A stretch of 64,000 nt of DNA from Parabacteroides sp. ZJ-118 (GCF_011038785.1 NZ_JAAKDT010000003.1:62001-126000), one strand, 5' to 3'. Positions 1 through 8,310 are shown, counted from the first letter of the stretch. Numbers and translations: made by a program. Notes: generated from the sequence alone by a model not told the origin.

Positions 1-1
1 C

Positions 2-1000
2 GTCGTTATTTTGGACTTCGACGATGAGAAGAAACGTATCGCTCTTGGCTTGAAACAATTGACTCCGCACCCATGGGATGCCCTGGATCCGGACTTGAAG
101 GTTGGTGACAAAGTTAAGGGTAAAGTTGTCGTTATGGCTGACTACGGTGCGTTCATCGAGATCGCTGCCGGCGTAGAAGGTTTGATCCACGTTTCTGAAA
201 TGTCTTGGACTCAGCACTTGCGTTCCGCTCAAGACTTCATGAAAGTTGGCGACGAGATTGAAGCTGTTATCCTGACCTTGGATCGCGACGAGCGCAAGAT
301 GTCTCTTGGTATCAAGCAGCTGAAGGCTGATCCTTGGGAAAACATCGAGGAGCGCTTCCCGGTAGGTTCTCGTCATATGGCTAAGGTTCGTAACTTCACT
401 AACTTCGGCGTATTCGTAGAAATCGAGGAGGGTGTTGATGGCTTGATCCATATCTCTGACTTGTCATGGACGAGGAAGATCAAACACCCGTCTGAATTTA
501 CTCAGATCGGTGCGGAGATTGAGGTCCAGGTATTGGAAATCGACAAGGAAAACCGTCGCTTAAGCTTGGGCCACAAGCAATTGGAAGAGAATCCTTGGGA
601 TGTATTCGAGACAATCTTCACGGTTGGTTCCATCCATGAAGGTATGATCATCGAAGTATTGGATAAGGGCGCTGTTATCTCATTGCCCTACGGCGTAGAA
701 GGTTTCGCTACTCCGAAGCACCTTGTAAAAGAAGATGGTTCTCAAGCTCAAGTAGATGAGAAACTTTCATTCAAGGTAATCGAGTTCAACAAGGAGGCCA
801 AACGCATCATCCTTTCTCACAGCCGTATCTTTGAAGATGAGCAAAAAGGTGCTAAAGCCACTTCTGAGAAGAAAGCTTCCTTTAAGCGCGGTGGTAAGAA
901 AGAAGAGGAAGCCGCGATGGTAACCGGTTCGGTTGAGAAGACTACATTAGGAGACATTGAGGAATTGGCTGCTTTGAAAGAGAAACTTTCCGGTAAGTAA
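2..1000 (+). CDS. rpsA: 30S ribosomal protein S1, 3' part (5' end outside window)
   Basis: The reading frame is open at the left edge (GTC GTT ATT before the first in-frame TTG), so this is the C-terminal part of S1, about 330 residues. S1 binds mRNA on the 30S subunit and helps initiation. Three consecutive S1 (OB-fold) repeats are visible, each with the VGDKVKGKV...GAFIEI...GLIHVSEMSW type pattern: roughly residues 30-105, 115-192 and a more divergent one at 200-275. The linkers carry the typical LGxKQLxxxPW element. The tail is lysine/glutamate-rich and low in complexity, as usual in Bacteroidetes S1. Family assignment is secure; only the start is missing. Confidence 0.97.
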   Translation, partial: VVILDFDDEKKRIALGLKQLTPHPWDALDPDLKVGDKVKGKVVVMADYGAFIEIAAGVEGLIHVSEMSWTQHLRSAQDFMKVGDEIEAVILTLDRDERKMSLGIKQLKADPWENIEERFPVGSRHMAKVRNFTNFGVFVEIEEGVDGLIHISDLSWTRKIKHPSEFTQIGAEIEVQVLEIDKENRRLSLGHKQLEENPWDVFETIFTVGSIHEGMIIEVLDKGAVISLPYGVEGFATPKHLVKEDGSQAQVDEKLSFKVIEFNKEAKRIILSHSRIFEDEQKGAKATSEKKASFKRGGKKEEEAAMVTGSVEKTTLGDIEELAALKEKLSGK

Positions 1001-1024
1001 TCGATCCTTCTTTAAGATTATAAC

Positions 1025-1058
1025 AAAAGGAGATATCTGGTCCAGGTATCTCCTTTTT
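1025..1058 (+). terminator. Rho-independent terminator after rpsA
   Basis: Inverted repeat AAAAGGAGATA / TATCTCCTTTTT around TCTGGTCCAGG, followed by a T run, 25 bases after the rpsA stop. The A run on the left means it could also act on the opposite strand, where a convergent small gene ends nearby. Confidence 0.85.
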
Positions 1059-1081
1059 CAATTCCTGCCGCGGGGCTTTAT

Positions 1082-1324
1082 TTAGGAGAAACATTCTTCC
1101 GTGACACGTGCCTCACCGGGGTCGAAAATACCTAACAAATCATTGATCTCCTTCCTTTTCTCTAAATCCGTGAAATAAGTCTCTACAACTTTATAGATAT
1201 CAAAACCTCCCGTAGAACCGGCCGCTAAGTTTAATGACTCTACCAACTTACCTGTAGCTTTGTGAATCTCAGCTTGTTTCAGTAAATGAAATTCATTCCC
1301 GTGAATTAATTGATTCTTTGCCAT
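1082..1324 (-). CDS. Small hypothetical protein (80 aa)
   Basis: I do not recognise this family. The product is a soluble, charged 80-residue protein starting MAKNQLIHGNEFHLLKQAE, with a central glycine-containing segment (LAAGSTGGFDIYK) and a tail ending in CFS. No signal peptide or membrane segment is visible. It converges on rpsA and is divergent from the HAD phosphatase gene, so it is a single-gene unit. Sequence composition is like its neighbours and the ATG start is unambiguous, but there is no functional clue; it could be a lineage-specific small protein. Confidence 0.6.
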   Translation of the reverse strand: MAKNQLIHGNEFHLLKQAEIHKATGKLVESLNLAAGSTGGFDIYKVVETYFTDLEKRKEINDLLGIFDPGEARVTEECFS

Positions 1325-1466
1325 GATACTCTAATTTTAGGTTATACAATATTATTCCTGTCCTAAAGATACAAATATCTTGTATATGACCTAATACTTT
1401 TATCTATTTTTTAATCGATTCATCTATTTTATCAGCCGAAAGGGGAAATATGTCTCCATATTCCAT

Positions 1467-1474
1467 TAATTTTG
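1467..1474 (+). promoter_or_regulatory. Candidate -7 box for HAD phosphatase gene
   Basis: TAATTTTG matches the Bacteroidetes TAnnTTTG -7 box. It lies only 13 bases before the ATG. No convincing TTTG -33 box is seen 19-21 bases upstream, so this is tentative. Confidence 0.35.
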
Positions 1475-1487
1475 CCAGAAAACGGAA

Positions 1488-2135
1488 ATGAAAAAGTTAG
1501 TCATATTCGATCTTGACGGAACACTATTAAATACGATCGCAGATTTAGCCCATAGTACGAATCATGCGTTACGGCAAAACGGCTTTCCGGCGCATGACGT
1601 AAACGAGTATAACTTCTTCGTAGGAAACGGCATCAACAAGTTATTTGAACGTGCCTTGCCTGAAGGCGGGAAAACGGAAGAGAATATATTAAAGGTAAGG
1701 AAGGAGTTCTTAAAGCATTACGATCTGCATAACACGGATCGCAGCGTTCCCTACCCCGGTATCCCGGAGTTATTAGCCATGTTGCAGGAAAGAGGAATAA
1801 AACTGGCGGTCGCTTCTAATAAATATCAAGCCGCTACTCGTAAGCTCATCGCCCATTTCTTTCCTTCTATACAATTTACGGAAGTTCTCGGGCAACGTGA
1901 AGGAATAAAGGCGAAGCCGGATCCCGGTATCATCCATGAGATTGTAGAACAAGCGGGCATCTCCAAAGAGGACACTCTTTATGTCGGAGACTCGGGCGTA
2001 GACATGCAAACCGCAATCAACAGTGAAGTGACATCCTGTGGGGTAACATGGGGATTTCGCCCTCGCACGGAATTAGAGAAATACGCGCCCGATCATATAG
2101 CGGAAAAGGCAGAAGATATACTCAAGTTTGTCTAA
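1488..2135 (+). CDS. HAD-family phosphatase, phosphoglycolate phosphatase-like
   Basis: A 215-residue haloacid dehalogenase-superfamily hydrolase. Motif I is IFDLDGTLLNT at residues 5-15 (nucleophile Asp and acid/base Asp). Motif II is the VASNKY threonine/serine site near residue 107. The KAKPDP lysine motif III is near residue 150. Motif IV is the YVGDSGVDMQTA metal site near residue 165. The helical cap between motifs I and II is of the C1 type, as in Gph/PGMB enzymes, and the length fits Gph. The exact substrate (2-phosphoglycolate, a sugar phosphate or pyrophosphate) cannot be told from sequence. It is a single gene; the following 150 bases carry no gene. Confidence 0.85.
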   Translation: MKKLVIFDLDGTLLNTIADLAHSTNHALRQNGFPAHDVNEYNFFVGNGINKLFERALPEGGKTEENILKVRKEFLKHYDLHNTDRSVPYPGIPELLAMLQERGIKLAVASNKYQAATRKLIAHFFPSIQFTEVLGQREGIKAKPDPGIIHEIVEQAGISKEDTLYVGDSGVDMQTAINSEVTSCGVTWGFRPRTELEKYAPDHIAEKAEDILKFV

Positions 2136-2289
2136 AAGACGATTCAAGCCAGTCGTGCGAGGTTTGCGCCAGCACATATTCCATCCAGTTCGCACAGCCA
2201 TTAGAAATACAGTCGTCCCTAACATTCCCTCCAACTTTCCAAAGGACTTTTAAGTGCGCACCCAATTTGCTGAAAGAGATCAATAAATG

Positions 2290-2326
2290 AAAAATAAAGG
2301 GCCAGCTCCACCAGGAACCGGCCCTT
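2290..2326 (-). terminator. Rho-independent terminator for the exported TIM-barrel gene
   Basis: Read on the minus strand, AAGGGCC...GGCCCTT encloses a partly paired loop (GGTTCC/GGAGCT region) and is followed by TTTATTTTTC. It lies about 45 bases after the stop of the minus-strand gene. Confidence 0.75.
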
Positions 2327-2370
2327 CCGTCATACCCCTTAATGACGTACCAAAGACAACATTCTATAAT

Positions 2371-3465
2371 CTACATCAATATCTGTCGAGCGTATTTCAC
2401 GCAAGTACCTACCTCTTTCACGGAATCAGACCAAGGCTTGATAGCATATTCCAGCTCTATATCGCAATAGATAGGCCATTTCTCTTGTTTGATCAACAAG
2501 AGCACGTCTTCCAACGGCATCTCACCTTGTCCCCATACCTGATTCGTATTCGGCTGATCCCCTGTCGTAGGTCCTGTCTTGTCTTTCAGGTGGATACTAT
2601 AGATCCGGTCATGGTATTTCTTGATCATCTCATTCGGATGGATACCTGTAGAGCCAAAGAAGTGACCCGCGTCAAAATTCAACATAATAGAAGGAGAGAC
2701 CGCTAAGATCGGATCGCAACTAAACCCCTCCTCGGCATATTGCATATGATTGTGGAAAGCCATATACATCCCATGCTTTTCGGCGAATGGAGCGACTCTT
2801 TTCGCTGTCTCCAAATTAATCTCGTCCGTTACGGCTTTAGCACCCATGGCCTTGGCCACCTTGAAGGCATAATCAATCTCTTCGTCCGAACCCATACCGG
2901 AAGGTTGCATTTTTACGATATGCACTGATATTCCGGCGTCATTCAATAATTTACGGGCACCTTCTACCTTCGACAGATCTAAGCCGAGACGCCACGCTTT
3001 CAGCTCATCTTTATACTTATCGATCTCAGCCTGCTGCTCCGGAGTAAACTTCGGGGGACCCATCCGACGGGGAGCCGCCGGTTTCTCACCGGGTTTCGCC
3101 GCAGGTTGAGGAGCTTGCTGGCGGAAGAATCGCATCATCGGATTCTCCGGAGCTCCTAAATAAGTTTCCAGATCACTTCCCATCAACTCGATGGAACTGA
3201 TATTCGCCTTTTGGCAATACCTGACGATATTCTCCAATCCACCCGGCATGGAGCGCCAACTGTAAGTGATCGTGCCGATTTGCACGCCACCGAACTTCGA
3301 GTTAACCTTGCCTGCCTCCGTCTCAACCGGAGCGGGAGCCGTCTCTCCCTTTCCCGTACAAGAGAAAGCACTCGGAAGGAAAGACACAGCCGCCAAAGCG
3401 GCGACCGATCTCCCTAGAAACTCACGTCTGGACTGACCATTGTTCACATCTTCATTCATAACCAT
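2371..3465 (-). CDS. Exported sugar phosphate isomerase/epimerase-like TIM-barrel protein
   Basis: A 364-residue protein with a twin-arginine-like leader (SRREFLGRSVAALAAVSFLP) ending in a lipobox-like AFSC, so it is probably exported folded and possibly lipid-anchored. The rest follows the xylose isomerase-like TIM-barrel pattern: FGGVQIGTITYSWRS at the first strand, MAFHNHMQY in the middle, LNFDAGHFFGS, IYSIHLKDK and a late CDIELEY carrying the Glu/Asp/His metal-ligand positions. An insert rich in proline and alanine (about residues 120-150) breaks the barrel after the first third. Related proteins act on 3-keto sugars, inosose or hydroxypyruvate; the substrate here is not known. Two ATGs (MVM) are possible starts. 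Single-gene transcript. Confidence 0.75.
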   Translation of the reverse strand: MVMNEDVNNGQSRREFLGRSVAALAAVSFLPSAFSCTGKGETAPAPVETEAGKVNSKFGGVQIGTITYSWRSMPGGLENIVRYCQKANISSIELMGSDLETYLGAPENPMMRFFRQQAPQPAAKPGEKPAAPRRMGPPKFTPEQQAEIDKYKDELKAWRLGLDLSKVEGARKLLNDAGISVHIVKMQPSGMGSDEEIDYAFKVAKAMGAKAVTDEINLETAKRVAPFAEKHGMYMAFHNHMQYAEEGFSCDPILAVSPSIMLNFDAGHFFGSTGIHPNEMIKKYHDRIYSIHLKDKTGPTTGDQPNTNQVWGQGEMPLEDVLLLIKQEKWPIYCDIELEYAIKPWSDSVKEVGTCVKYARQILM

Positions 3466-3782
3466 TCAATTTATAAATTAACTTTAACTCTTAGAAGAAA
3501 GGCCCCCCCATTCGCCAGCGACACAATCTCCGCCAATTTAGCGGATGCCTCAAATTCATTAGCGGCGAAAATATATAATAGTAAAAAACACAACTTCGCT
3601 TCCTCGTGCGAAACAACGAGAGCAAATATAGAGATGAGCAGTAAACTATGAGTTAACAAACACTAAACAAGGCATTAATACAGGACTAATTTAAGGCTAA
3701 TTTCGTATCTGTGTAAAGCTTAATTCGCACAATAACAGTGAAATAAATAAACTGAAAAATAGTTATAAAAATCTTCGGACAC
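3466..3782. other. Intergenic stretch with one candidate minus-strand -7 box
   Basis: About 317 bases between two minus-strand genes without a credible gene. The only signal I see is TATATTTG on the minus strand at 3623-3630, which fits the -7 consensus for the downstream exported TIM-barrel gene. The nearest TTTG is 26 bases further upstream, longer than the usual 19-21. Short open frames here show no protein-like features. Confidence 0.4.
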
Positions 3783-6440
3783 TTACCGGGTAGATTGCTG
3801 ACTCATCAGCGAAGACGGCACGATTTGCTCAAAAGAGGAGGGGAAAGCCTCGCCATACATCTCCTGGTATAAATCGCAAAAGCGGTCGTACGCATAACGG
3901 GCCAATTTGAAGTTGTTCTGGTAAATCAAGGCTTTGATCTTATAGATCAAAGCCTCCTCGTTGCAAGGATCGTTCAGAAGGATCTGATCGGCTATCTGGA
4001 TCACCCGATCCGCCTCGTTCTCGATCGAGTAGGTGCCGATAAAGCGAGACAAGACATCCACCGTACTATTACAGATATAACTTTTAAAATCATCCATCCA
4101 ATCAAACGATTCCCCTTTGAACACTTCTCCTTTGCTGATAATATCGTAGAAATATTCAAAGTCCGGCTGAGTCCGTACCCGTTTATCTTTCAGCCAATCC
4201 AAGCAAACCAGATAATCGCAATAGACATCTTCCGAAAGCTGGAGGATATATCGATTCGCATTGAATAGGACCTCGATCGTGTCGATACGTTCCAATATCT
4301 TCCGGAGTTTCAATATCGATACGCTTCGAAGGCTCTTCGTACTTTTCGAGGGGTTGTCATTCCCCCAAATCATCCGTGTCAAGTCTCTGCTCGATATTCC
4401 GAACCTCCCGGGGGAAGAGTGAAGCATAATCAAGATAAACAGCTGTTTTAATTTGGGGGTAAATAGAGCGGTTATATCATTTCCATCCCGGTCCAACACA
4501 TAGAACTCTCCAAACAACCGGATGTAATTGCGCAGAACCGGGGCCTCCTCGATCTTCTCCAGCATTTCTTGCGAAGAACGATCCGGCTCCTCGATTTCTT
4601 GCTCGATTCCCTCTTCCGCAACCGTTCCCGCATCAACCTCCTTCTGCCTTGGCTTTCTGTTCACCTTCCGATAGCCTAGATAAGCCATAAAGGCCAAAGC
4701 CATCAAGATCAACCCCATTCCAAGGATATCCAACCAAGTGATCGTATTCGATATATGCAAATCCAATAACTGGTTGCTCAATCCCAATATCTCCTTATCG
4801 CTCAACACACGAGACCAAATACAAAGATTATCCAGCACACCTGCGAAGTTCGAGGACTGACCGAAATTCACGAAGCCGACATATAAGCTATCACTACCTA
4901 GGTAAGCCGGACGATCAAAAGAGACTGCGTCCAGTTTTCCATTCACGAATATAGCCTGCTCCCCATTCCTCTTATTGTACCGCCATACGACATTGTACCA
5001 TTTGCCCGGCTCGATCTCCGTGTTACCAACCAGATCGTTGTTAAAGAATCCCATATACGGTTTCCGGTTCCGTATCAACAGATGCAACGCTTGTTGATAA
5101 GCGCTGTTCTTAGCTCCCAGAATACAATAATCCTCCTTCTCCGGCAGGTACTTAGGTATTTTCAACCAAACGCCGACGGTGAAATCATGATCCCGCATAT
5201 GAAGTTCCGAAGCAGTCGGCAAGTCCACACGGGCCTGATTTTCCAAGGAAGCGACCCGCCCCCGTATAGGATCCTGAATAAACTCGACATGCCTGGATAC
5301 CGTGAGATTGTGATTGGACGAACCATCTTTCTCGTCGCCCTCAAACGGTAAATAAATCTCTATATCCTCGTCGATCCGCAAAGGCCTGGCCTTAAAATCA
5401 CCGGCGAAAGCCTTCCTTCGGATACCGGAAACATAAACCGTGGCTGGCTCTATCCTATAGCCCGGAGAGGTAGGGGAAAGCATCAACTCGGCCCCGGGCT
5501 CTAGCGGGAAACAATATTTACCCGTCGTATAATTAGACATCCCCTCCCAATTCACGTAGTTAAGCAGTTCATTGTTATTCGTAACCGATCCGTAGATGAT
5601 ATCGAAATTCCGGAAAGTGACCAACGAGACATCCAACCACGGGTAATACTTATCTACCAAGACAAAATTGGGAATCCTTCCATCCCGGATCCACGCTCTT
5701 TTAAACGATTCTATTAAATAAGGCGTCTGTCGGGCTAGAGCCGAGATATCATTGCTATTTCCCCGGGAAGTCTCCAGAAACTTATATCCGGTAAATAAAG
5801 ACAAATTCTTTTTCAGCCGTTCATCAAAACCCTCAATTCCTTTCGGTTGGTTTCCCCAATCAGCGTCCGTATGCTCCACGAAATCCCTCATATTATGTAA
5901 CCATGAAGGATTGTTCAAATGCTTCTGAACCTCGAAAACGACCAGTCGCTTTCCGGAACTCAACATATCCTTCAGGGATGGCCATCCATTTTTCGTATCA
6001 TACTCCAGTATATACTCCATCAAGCCTGTTTCCTTAAAAGAGGATTCCAGCCCCGTCTCCACATGAAAATCAAGGAAAAGCGTCATAACCTTGGAGGAGT
6101 CCGCATCCAAGGCCGTTTTAATGGCCTCCAATGATTCACTGAAAGGAGTAAACGTACCATCGGGTTTCCTTAGTAACAATACATTTGTCTCCGCATCCCG
6201 CTTCAAATAGAAATAAAAACCTTCGATCGGTTTCCGCAGCAACTCGTCCAAAGAAAGTTTTTCCGGGAAATTGGAGGATAGACAGGAATAATTAGATAGG
6301 ACATAGACGCTCTCGTTGTATAAAAGACCGGCCTCCACATCCTCTTGACGTTGAGAAACCAAACGTTGTGCCGAAAGTAATTCCGGCATAGTGGTTATAA
6401 TGCTGACAATTAAACATATATAACGAAACTGCGCTATCAT
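3783..6440 (-). CDS. Transmembrane regulator: PI-PLC-like domain, LamG domain, TM helix, SARP-like winged helix
   Basis: An 885-residue protein. I start it at the second ATG, because the promoter match lies downstream of the first one and because this start gives a clean signal peptide (MIAQFRYICLIVSIITTMPE). Residues about 35-270 resemble the PI-PLC X-type phosphodiesterase fold: SLEAIKTALDADSSKVMTLF, then WPSLKDMLSSGKRLVVF, then IPNFVLVDKYY. The positions expected to hold the two catalytic histidines read LSNYS and LLLRK, so it is probably inactive. Residues 355-560 form a LamG/concanavalin-like jelly roll (FTVGVWLKIP, WYNVVWRYN, FVNGKLD). A membrane helix follows at about 565-590. The cytoplasmic part has a winged helix (LFGEFYVLDRDGNDI, LTRMIWGNDNP) and a helical BTAD/TPR-like end, as in SARP regulators. 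Likely an envelope-sensing one-component regulator; the ligand is unknown. Confidence 0.7.
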   Translation of the reverse strand: MIAQFRYICLIVSIITTMPELLSAQRLVSQRQEDVEAGLLYNESVYVLSNYSCLSSNFPEKLSLDELLRKPIEGFYFYLKRDAETNVLLLRKPDGTFTPFSESLEAIKTALDADSSKVMTLFLDFHVETGLESSFKETGLMEYILEYDTKNGWPSLKDMLSSGKRLVVFEVQKHLNNPSWLHNMRDFVEHTDADWGNQPKGIEGFDERLKKNLSLFTGYKFLETSRGNSNDISALARQTPYLIESFKRAWIRDGRIPNFVLVDKYYPWLDVSLVTFRNFDIIYGSVTNNNELLNYVNWEGMSNYTTGKYCFPLEPGAELMLSPTSPGYRIEPATVYVSGIRRKAFAGDFKARPLRIDEDIEIYLPFEGDEKDGSSNHNLTVSRHVEFIQDPIRGRVASLENQARVDLPTASELHMRDHDFTVGVWLKIPKYLPEKEDYCILGAKNSAYQQALHLLIRNRKPYMGFFNNDLVGNTEIEPGKWYNVVWRYNKRNGEQAIFVNGKLDAVSFDRPAYLGSDSLYVGFVNFGQSSNFAGVLDNLCIWSRVLSDKEILGLSNQLLDLHISNTITWLDILGMGLILMALAFMAYLGYRKVNRKPRQKEVDAGTVAEEGIEQEIEEPDRSSQEMLEKIEEAPVLRNYIRLFGEFYVLDRDGNDITALFTPKLKQLFILIMLHSSPGRFGISSRDLTRMIWGNDNPSKSTKSLRSVSILKLRKILERIDTIEVLFNANRYILQLSEDVYCDYLVCLDWLKDKRVRTQPDFEYFYDIISKGEVFKGESFDWMDDFKSYICNSTVDVLSRFIGTYSIENEADRVIQIADQILLNDPCNEEALIYKIKALIYQNNFKLARYAYDRFCDLYQEMYGEAFPSSFEQIVPSSLMSQQSTR

Positions 6441-6470
6441 CCTATACAATATCCCAATTATAAGATCATC

Positions 6471-6501
6471 CAAAAGTAAGGTTTTAATATGACATAACAA
6501 T
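6471..6501 (-). promoter_or_regulatory. Bacteroidetes promoter for the transmembrane regulator
   Basis: On the minus strand ATTG, 19 bases, TACTTTTG. The predicted transcript would begin near 6464, downstream of the first possible ATG (6500), which argues for the ATG at 6440 as the true start. Confidence 0.65.
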
Positions 6502-6561
6502 GCTTTTGGATGATTATCTTCGCATTAGGCAGCTTCCCTGTATGTATGTTTCAGTAGGATA

Positions 6562-6594
6562 ATTGTAGATGTTGTCGAAAAATGTATATCTTTG
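6562..6594 (+). promoter_or_regulatory. Bacteroidetes promoter for the outer-membrane barrel gene
   Basis: ATTG, 21 bases, TATCTTTG, ending 23 bases before the ATG. It is divergent from the regulator promoter about 60 bases away, so the two genes share one short control region. Confidence 0.65.
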
Positions 6595-6617
6595 CTTACT
6601 GTTAGAAGGAAAAGCAA

Positions 6618-7262
6618 ATGAGGAAGTTTATGAGAAAAATCGGAATGTCGCTGATTGCCGTGATGCTGATTGTACCGGCGATGGCCCAGGTCTCTTTCGG
6701 CGTACGTGCCGGAGGCGCTTATTCTTCGTTGATCCAAAAGGTAGACGATCGGTATGAGTCGGGAGCCCGCTTCGGTTTCAGCGTAGCGGGTTTGGCGGAC
6801 ATCCCTTTGAGCAAGAATAAGAAATGGTCGCTTCGTCCCGAGGTGGCGTTCGTGAACCAGGGTGGCGCTTATTACTCGAATCAGGATATGCATGGAATGG
6901 CGCTTTATAACAAATGTTGGTATTACTCTCTGCAGATACCCGTGAATGTGGCATATACATTTACCCTCGCGGATGTTTATCTGTCCGTATTCGTCGGCCC
7001 TACCTTCGATTGGTCCTTGTTTGGCGAGATGAAGAGCCGGGAGACCAATCCGGATCTCCATTTCGGCGTGTCCGAGGAGAAGGATTTGAAACCTTGCGAT
7101 TTTGGTTTGAGTGTTGGCCTGTCGGTGGAGTATAGTAACTTCTTCTTCTCCGTAAGCTCCCTGTGCGGCATGATAGACCGCCGTGCTCTGAAGCGTGACG
7201 GCGAGACTTCCGTTTACCAGAACAACGTGACACTTTCTTTGGGATATTACTTCCGGAAGTGA
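6618..7262 (+). CDS. Outer-membrane beta-barrel protein (PorT/OMP_b-brl-like)
   Basis: A 214-residue protein with a signal peptide (KIGMSLIAVMLIVPAMAQ) and then alternating polar/hydrophobic strands: VSFGVRAGGAYSSL, FGFSVAGLADIPL, LRPEVAFVNQGG, LQIPVNVAYTF, YLSVFVGPTFDW, FGLSVGLSVEY and a terminal VTLSLGYYF. This fits a small eight-stranded outer-membrane barrel of the kind common in Bacteroidetes. The C-terminal aromatic residue pattern agrees with Bam-dependent insertion. It is transcribed divergently from the large membrane regulator, so control by that regulator is a reasonable guess but only an inference. No function is known for this specific barrel. Confidence 0.75.
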   Translation: MRKFMRKIGMSLIAVMLIVPAMAQVSFGVRAGGAYSSLIQKVDDRYESGARFGFSVAGLADIPLSKNKKWSLRPEVAFVNQGGAYYSNQDMHGMALYNKCWYYSLQIPVNVAYTFTLADVYLSVFVGPTFDWSLFGEMKSRETNPDLHFGVSEEKDLKPCDFGLSVGLSVEYSNFFFSVSSLCGMIDRRALKRDGETSVYQNNVTLSLGYYFRK

Positions 7263-7306
7263 CGGAAGTGACGCCTTCATAATAACTTGAAAAATAATTA
7301 GATTTG

Positions 7307-7337
7307 TTTGGTATTTCGGATAAAACCCGTACCTTTG
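7307..7337 (+). promoter_or_regulatory. Consensus Bacteroidetes promoter of the rplM operon
   Basis: TTTG, 19 bases, TACCTTTG: an almost perfect match. The start point would be near 7344, leaving a leader of roughly 120 bases before the GTG of rplM. Confidence 0.8.
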
Positions 7338-7343
7338 CGAGCC

Positions 7344-7462
7344 GATTGTTATCAAATTGTACTAAGAGTTTAGTTCTTAGCACGTTGTTGCGTCATGTGT
7401 CCGTTGCAACAATGTTGGTAAGGCTGGTTTTTTGAGTTATTAATTAATTTAATTTTTAAGCA
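7344..7462 (+). promoter_or_regulatory. Structured 5' leader of rplM
   Basis: The leader holds two clear hairpins: CTAAGA/TCTTAG (7362-7380) with a 7-base loop, and TTGTTGC/GCAACAA (7385-7412) with a 14-base loop, followed by a GGTTTTTT run. Ribosomal protein operons are often autoregulated through such leaders; that L13 or S9 binds here is only an inference. Confidence 0.45.
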
Positions 7463-7918
7463 GTGGATACTTTAAGTTTTAAGACCATTTCTGCAAACAA
7501 GGCAACTGTAAACAAAGAGTGGGTCATTGTTGACGCCGAAGGCCAGACGTTAGGTCGCCTTTGCGCTAAAGTAGCGAAGCTTTTGCGCGGTAAGTACAAA
7601 CCCAATTTCACTCCGCACGTTGACTGTGGTGATAACGTAATCATCATCAATGCAGACAAAGTCGTTCTGACTGGTAATAAGTGGAACGATCGTATTTATT
7701 TGAGATATACCGGATATCCCGGTGGACAGATTGAGTATACTCCGGCTGATCTCTTGAAGAAAGGCGGCGACCGTCTGTTCCGTAAAGTAGTAAAAGGTAT
7801 GTTGCCGAAGAACCGTCTTGGCGCTAAATTGTTAGGCAACATGTACGTGTATGAGGGTACGGAGCACAAGCACGCGGCTCAACAACCCAAGTTAATCGAT
7901 ATAAACTCATATAAATAA
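7463..7918 (+). CDS. rplM: 50S ribosomal protein L13
   Basis: A 151-residue early-assembly protein of the large subunit. It has the family hallmarks VIVDAEGQTLGRLCAKVAKL near the N-terminus, FTPHVDCGDNVIIINA in the middle, and the MLPKNRLGAKLLGNMYVYEG segment followed by HKHAAQQP at the C-terminus. The start is GTG, the first in-frame start after the leader; no ATG fits better. First gene of the rplM-rpsI unit, five bases before rpsI, which is the usual arrangement in bacteria. rpsB and tsf follow on the same strand. Confidence 0.97.
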   Translation: MDTLSFKTISANKATVNKEWVIVDAEGQTLGRLCAKVAKLLRGKYKPNFTPHVDCGDNVIIINADKVVLTGNKWNDRIYLRYTGYPGGQIEYTPADLLKKGGDRLFRKVVKGMLPKNRLGAKLLGNMYVYEGTEHKHAAQQPKLIDINSYK

Positions 7919-7923
7919 TCACG

Positions 7924-8310
7924 ATGGAAGTAGTAAATGCAATAGGAAGACGTAAGGCGGCAGTCGCTCGCGTATTCGTTAGCGAAGGTACGGGAAAGAT
8001 CACGGTCAACAAGCGTGAGCTGGAAAAATACTTCCCTTCTTCAATCCTTCAGTTTATCGTAAAGCAGCCGTTGGCAAAGTTGAACGTCGCGGAGCAATAT
8101 GATATTAAGATCAACCTTGACGGTGGGGGTTTTAAAGGTCAGTCTGAGGCTGCCCGTTTGGCTATCGCTCGTGCGTTGGTAAAGATTAATCCGGAAGACA
8201 AGGCCGTCTTGAGAGCGGAAGGATTCGTAACGCGCGATCCTCGTGCTGTTGAGCGTAAGAAACCGGGGCGTCCGAAAGCTCGTAAGAGATTCCAGTTCAG
8301 TAAACGTTAA
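7924..8310 (+). CDS. rpsI: 30S ribosomal protein S9
   Basis: A 128-residue small-subunit protein whose basic C-terminal tail reaches the P-site tRNA. Recognised by AIGRRKAAVARVFVSEGTGKI at the start, GGGFKGQSEAARLAIARAL in the centre, and the terminal RDPRAVERKKPGRPKARKRF ending in QFSKR, the conserved tail. It is five bases downstream of rplM and clearly cotranscribed with it. Length and sequence are normal for Bacteroidetes. Confidence 0.97.
   Translation: MEVVNAIGRRKAAVARVFVSEGTGKITVNKRELEKYFPSSILQFIVKQPLAKLNVAEQYDIKINLDGGGFKGQSEAARLAIARALVKINPEDKAVLRAEGFVTRDPRAVERKKPGRPKARKRFQFSKR

Noticed and set aside
3471-3659. Minus-strand 62-codon frame upstream of the exported TIM-barrel gene
   Set aside because: It begins and ends in AT-rich sequence, contains the candidate promoter, and has no protein-like pattern.
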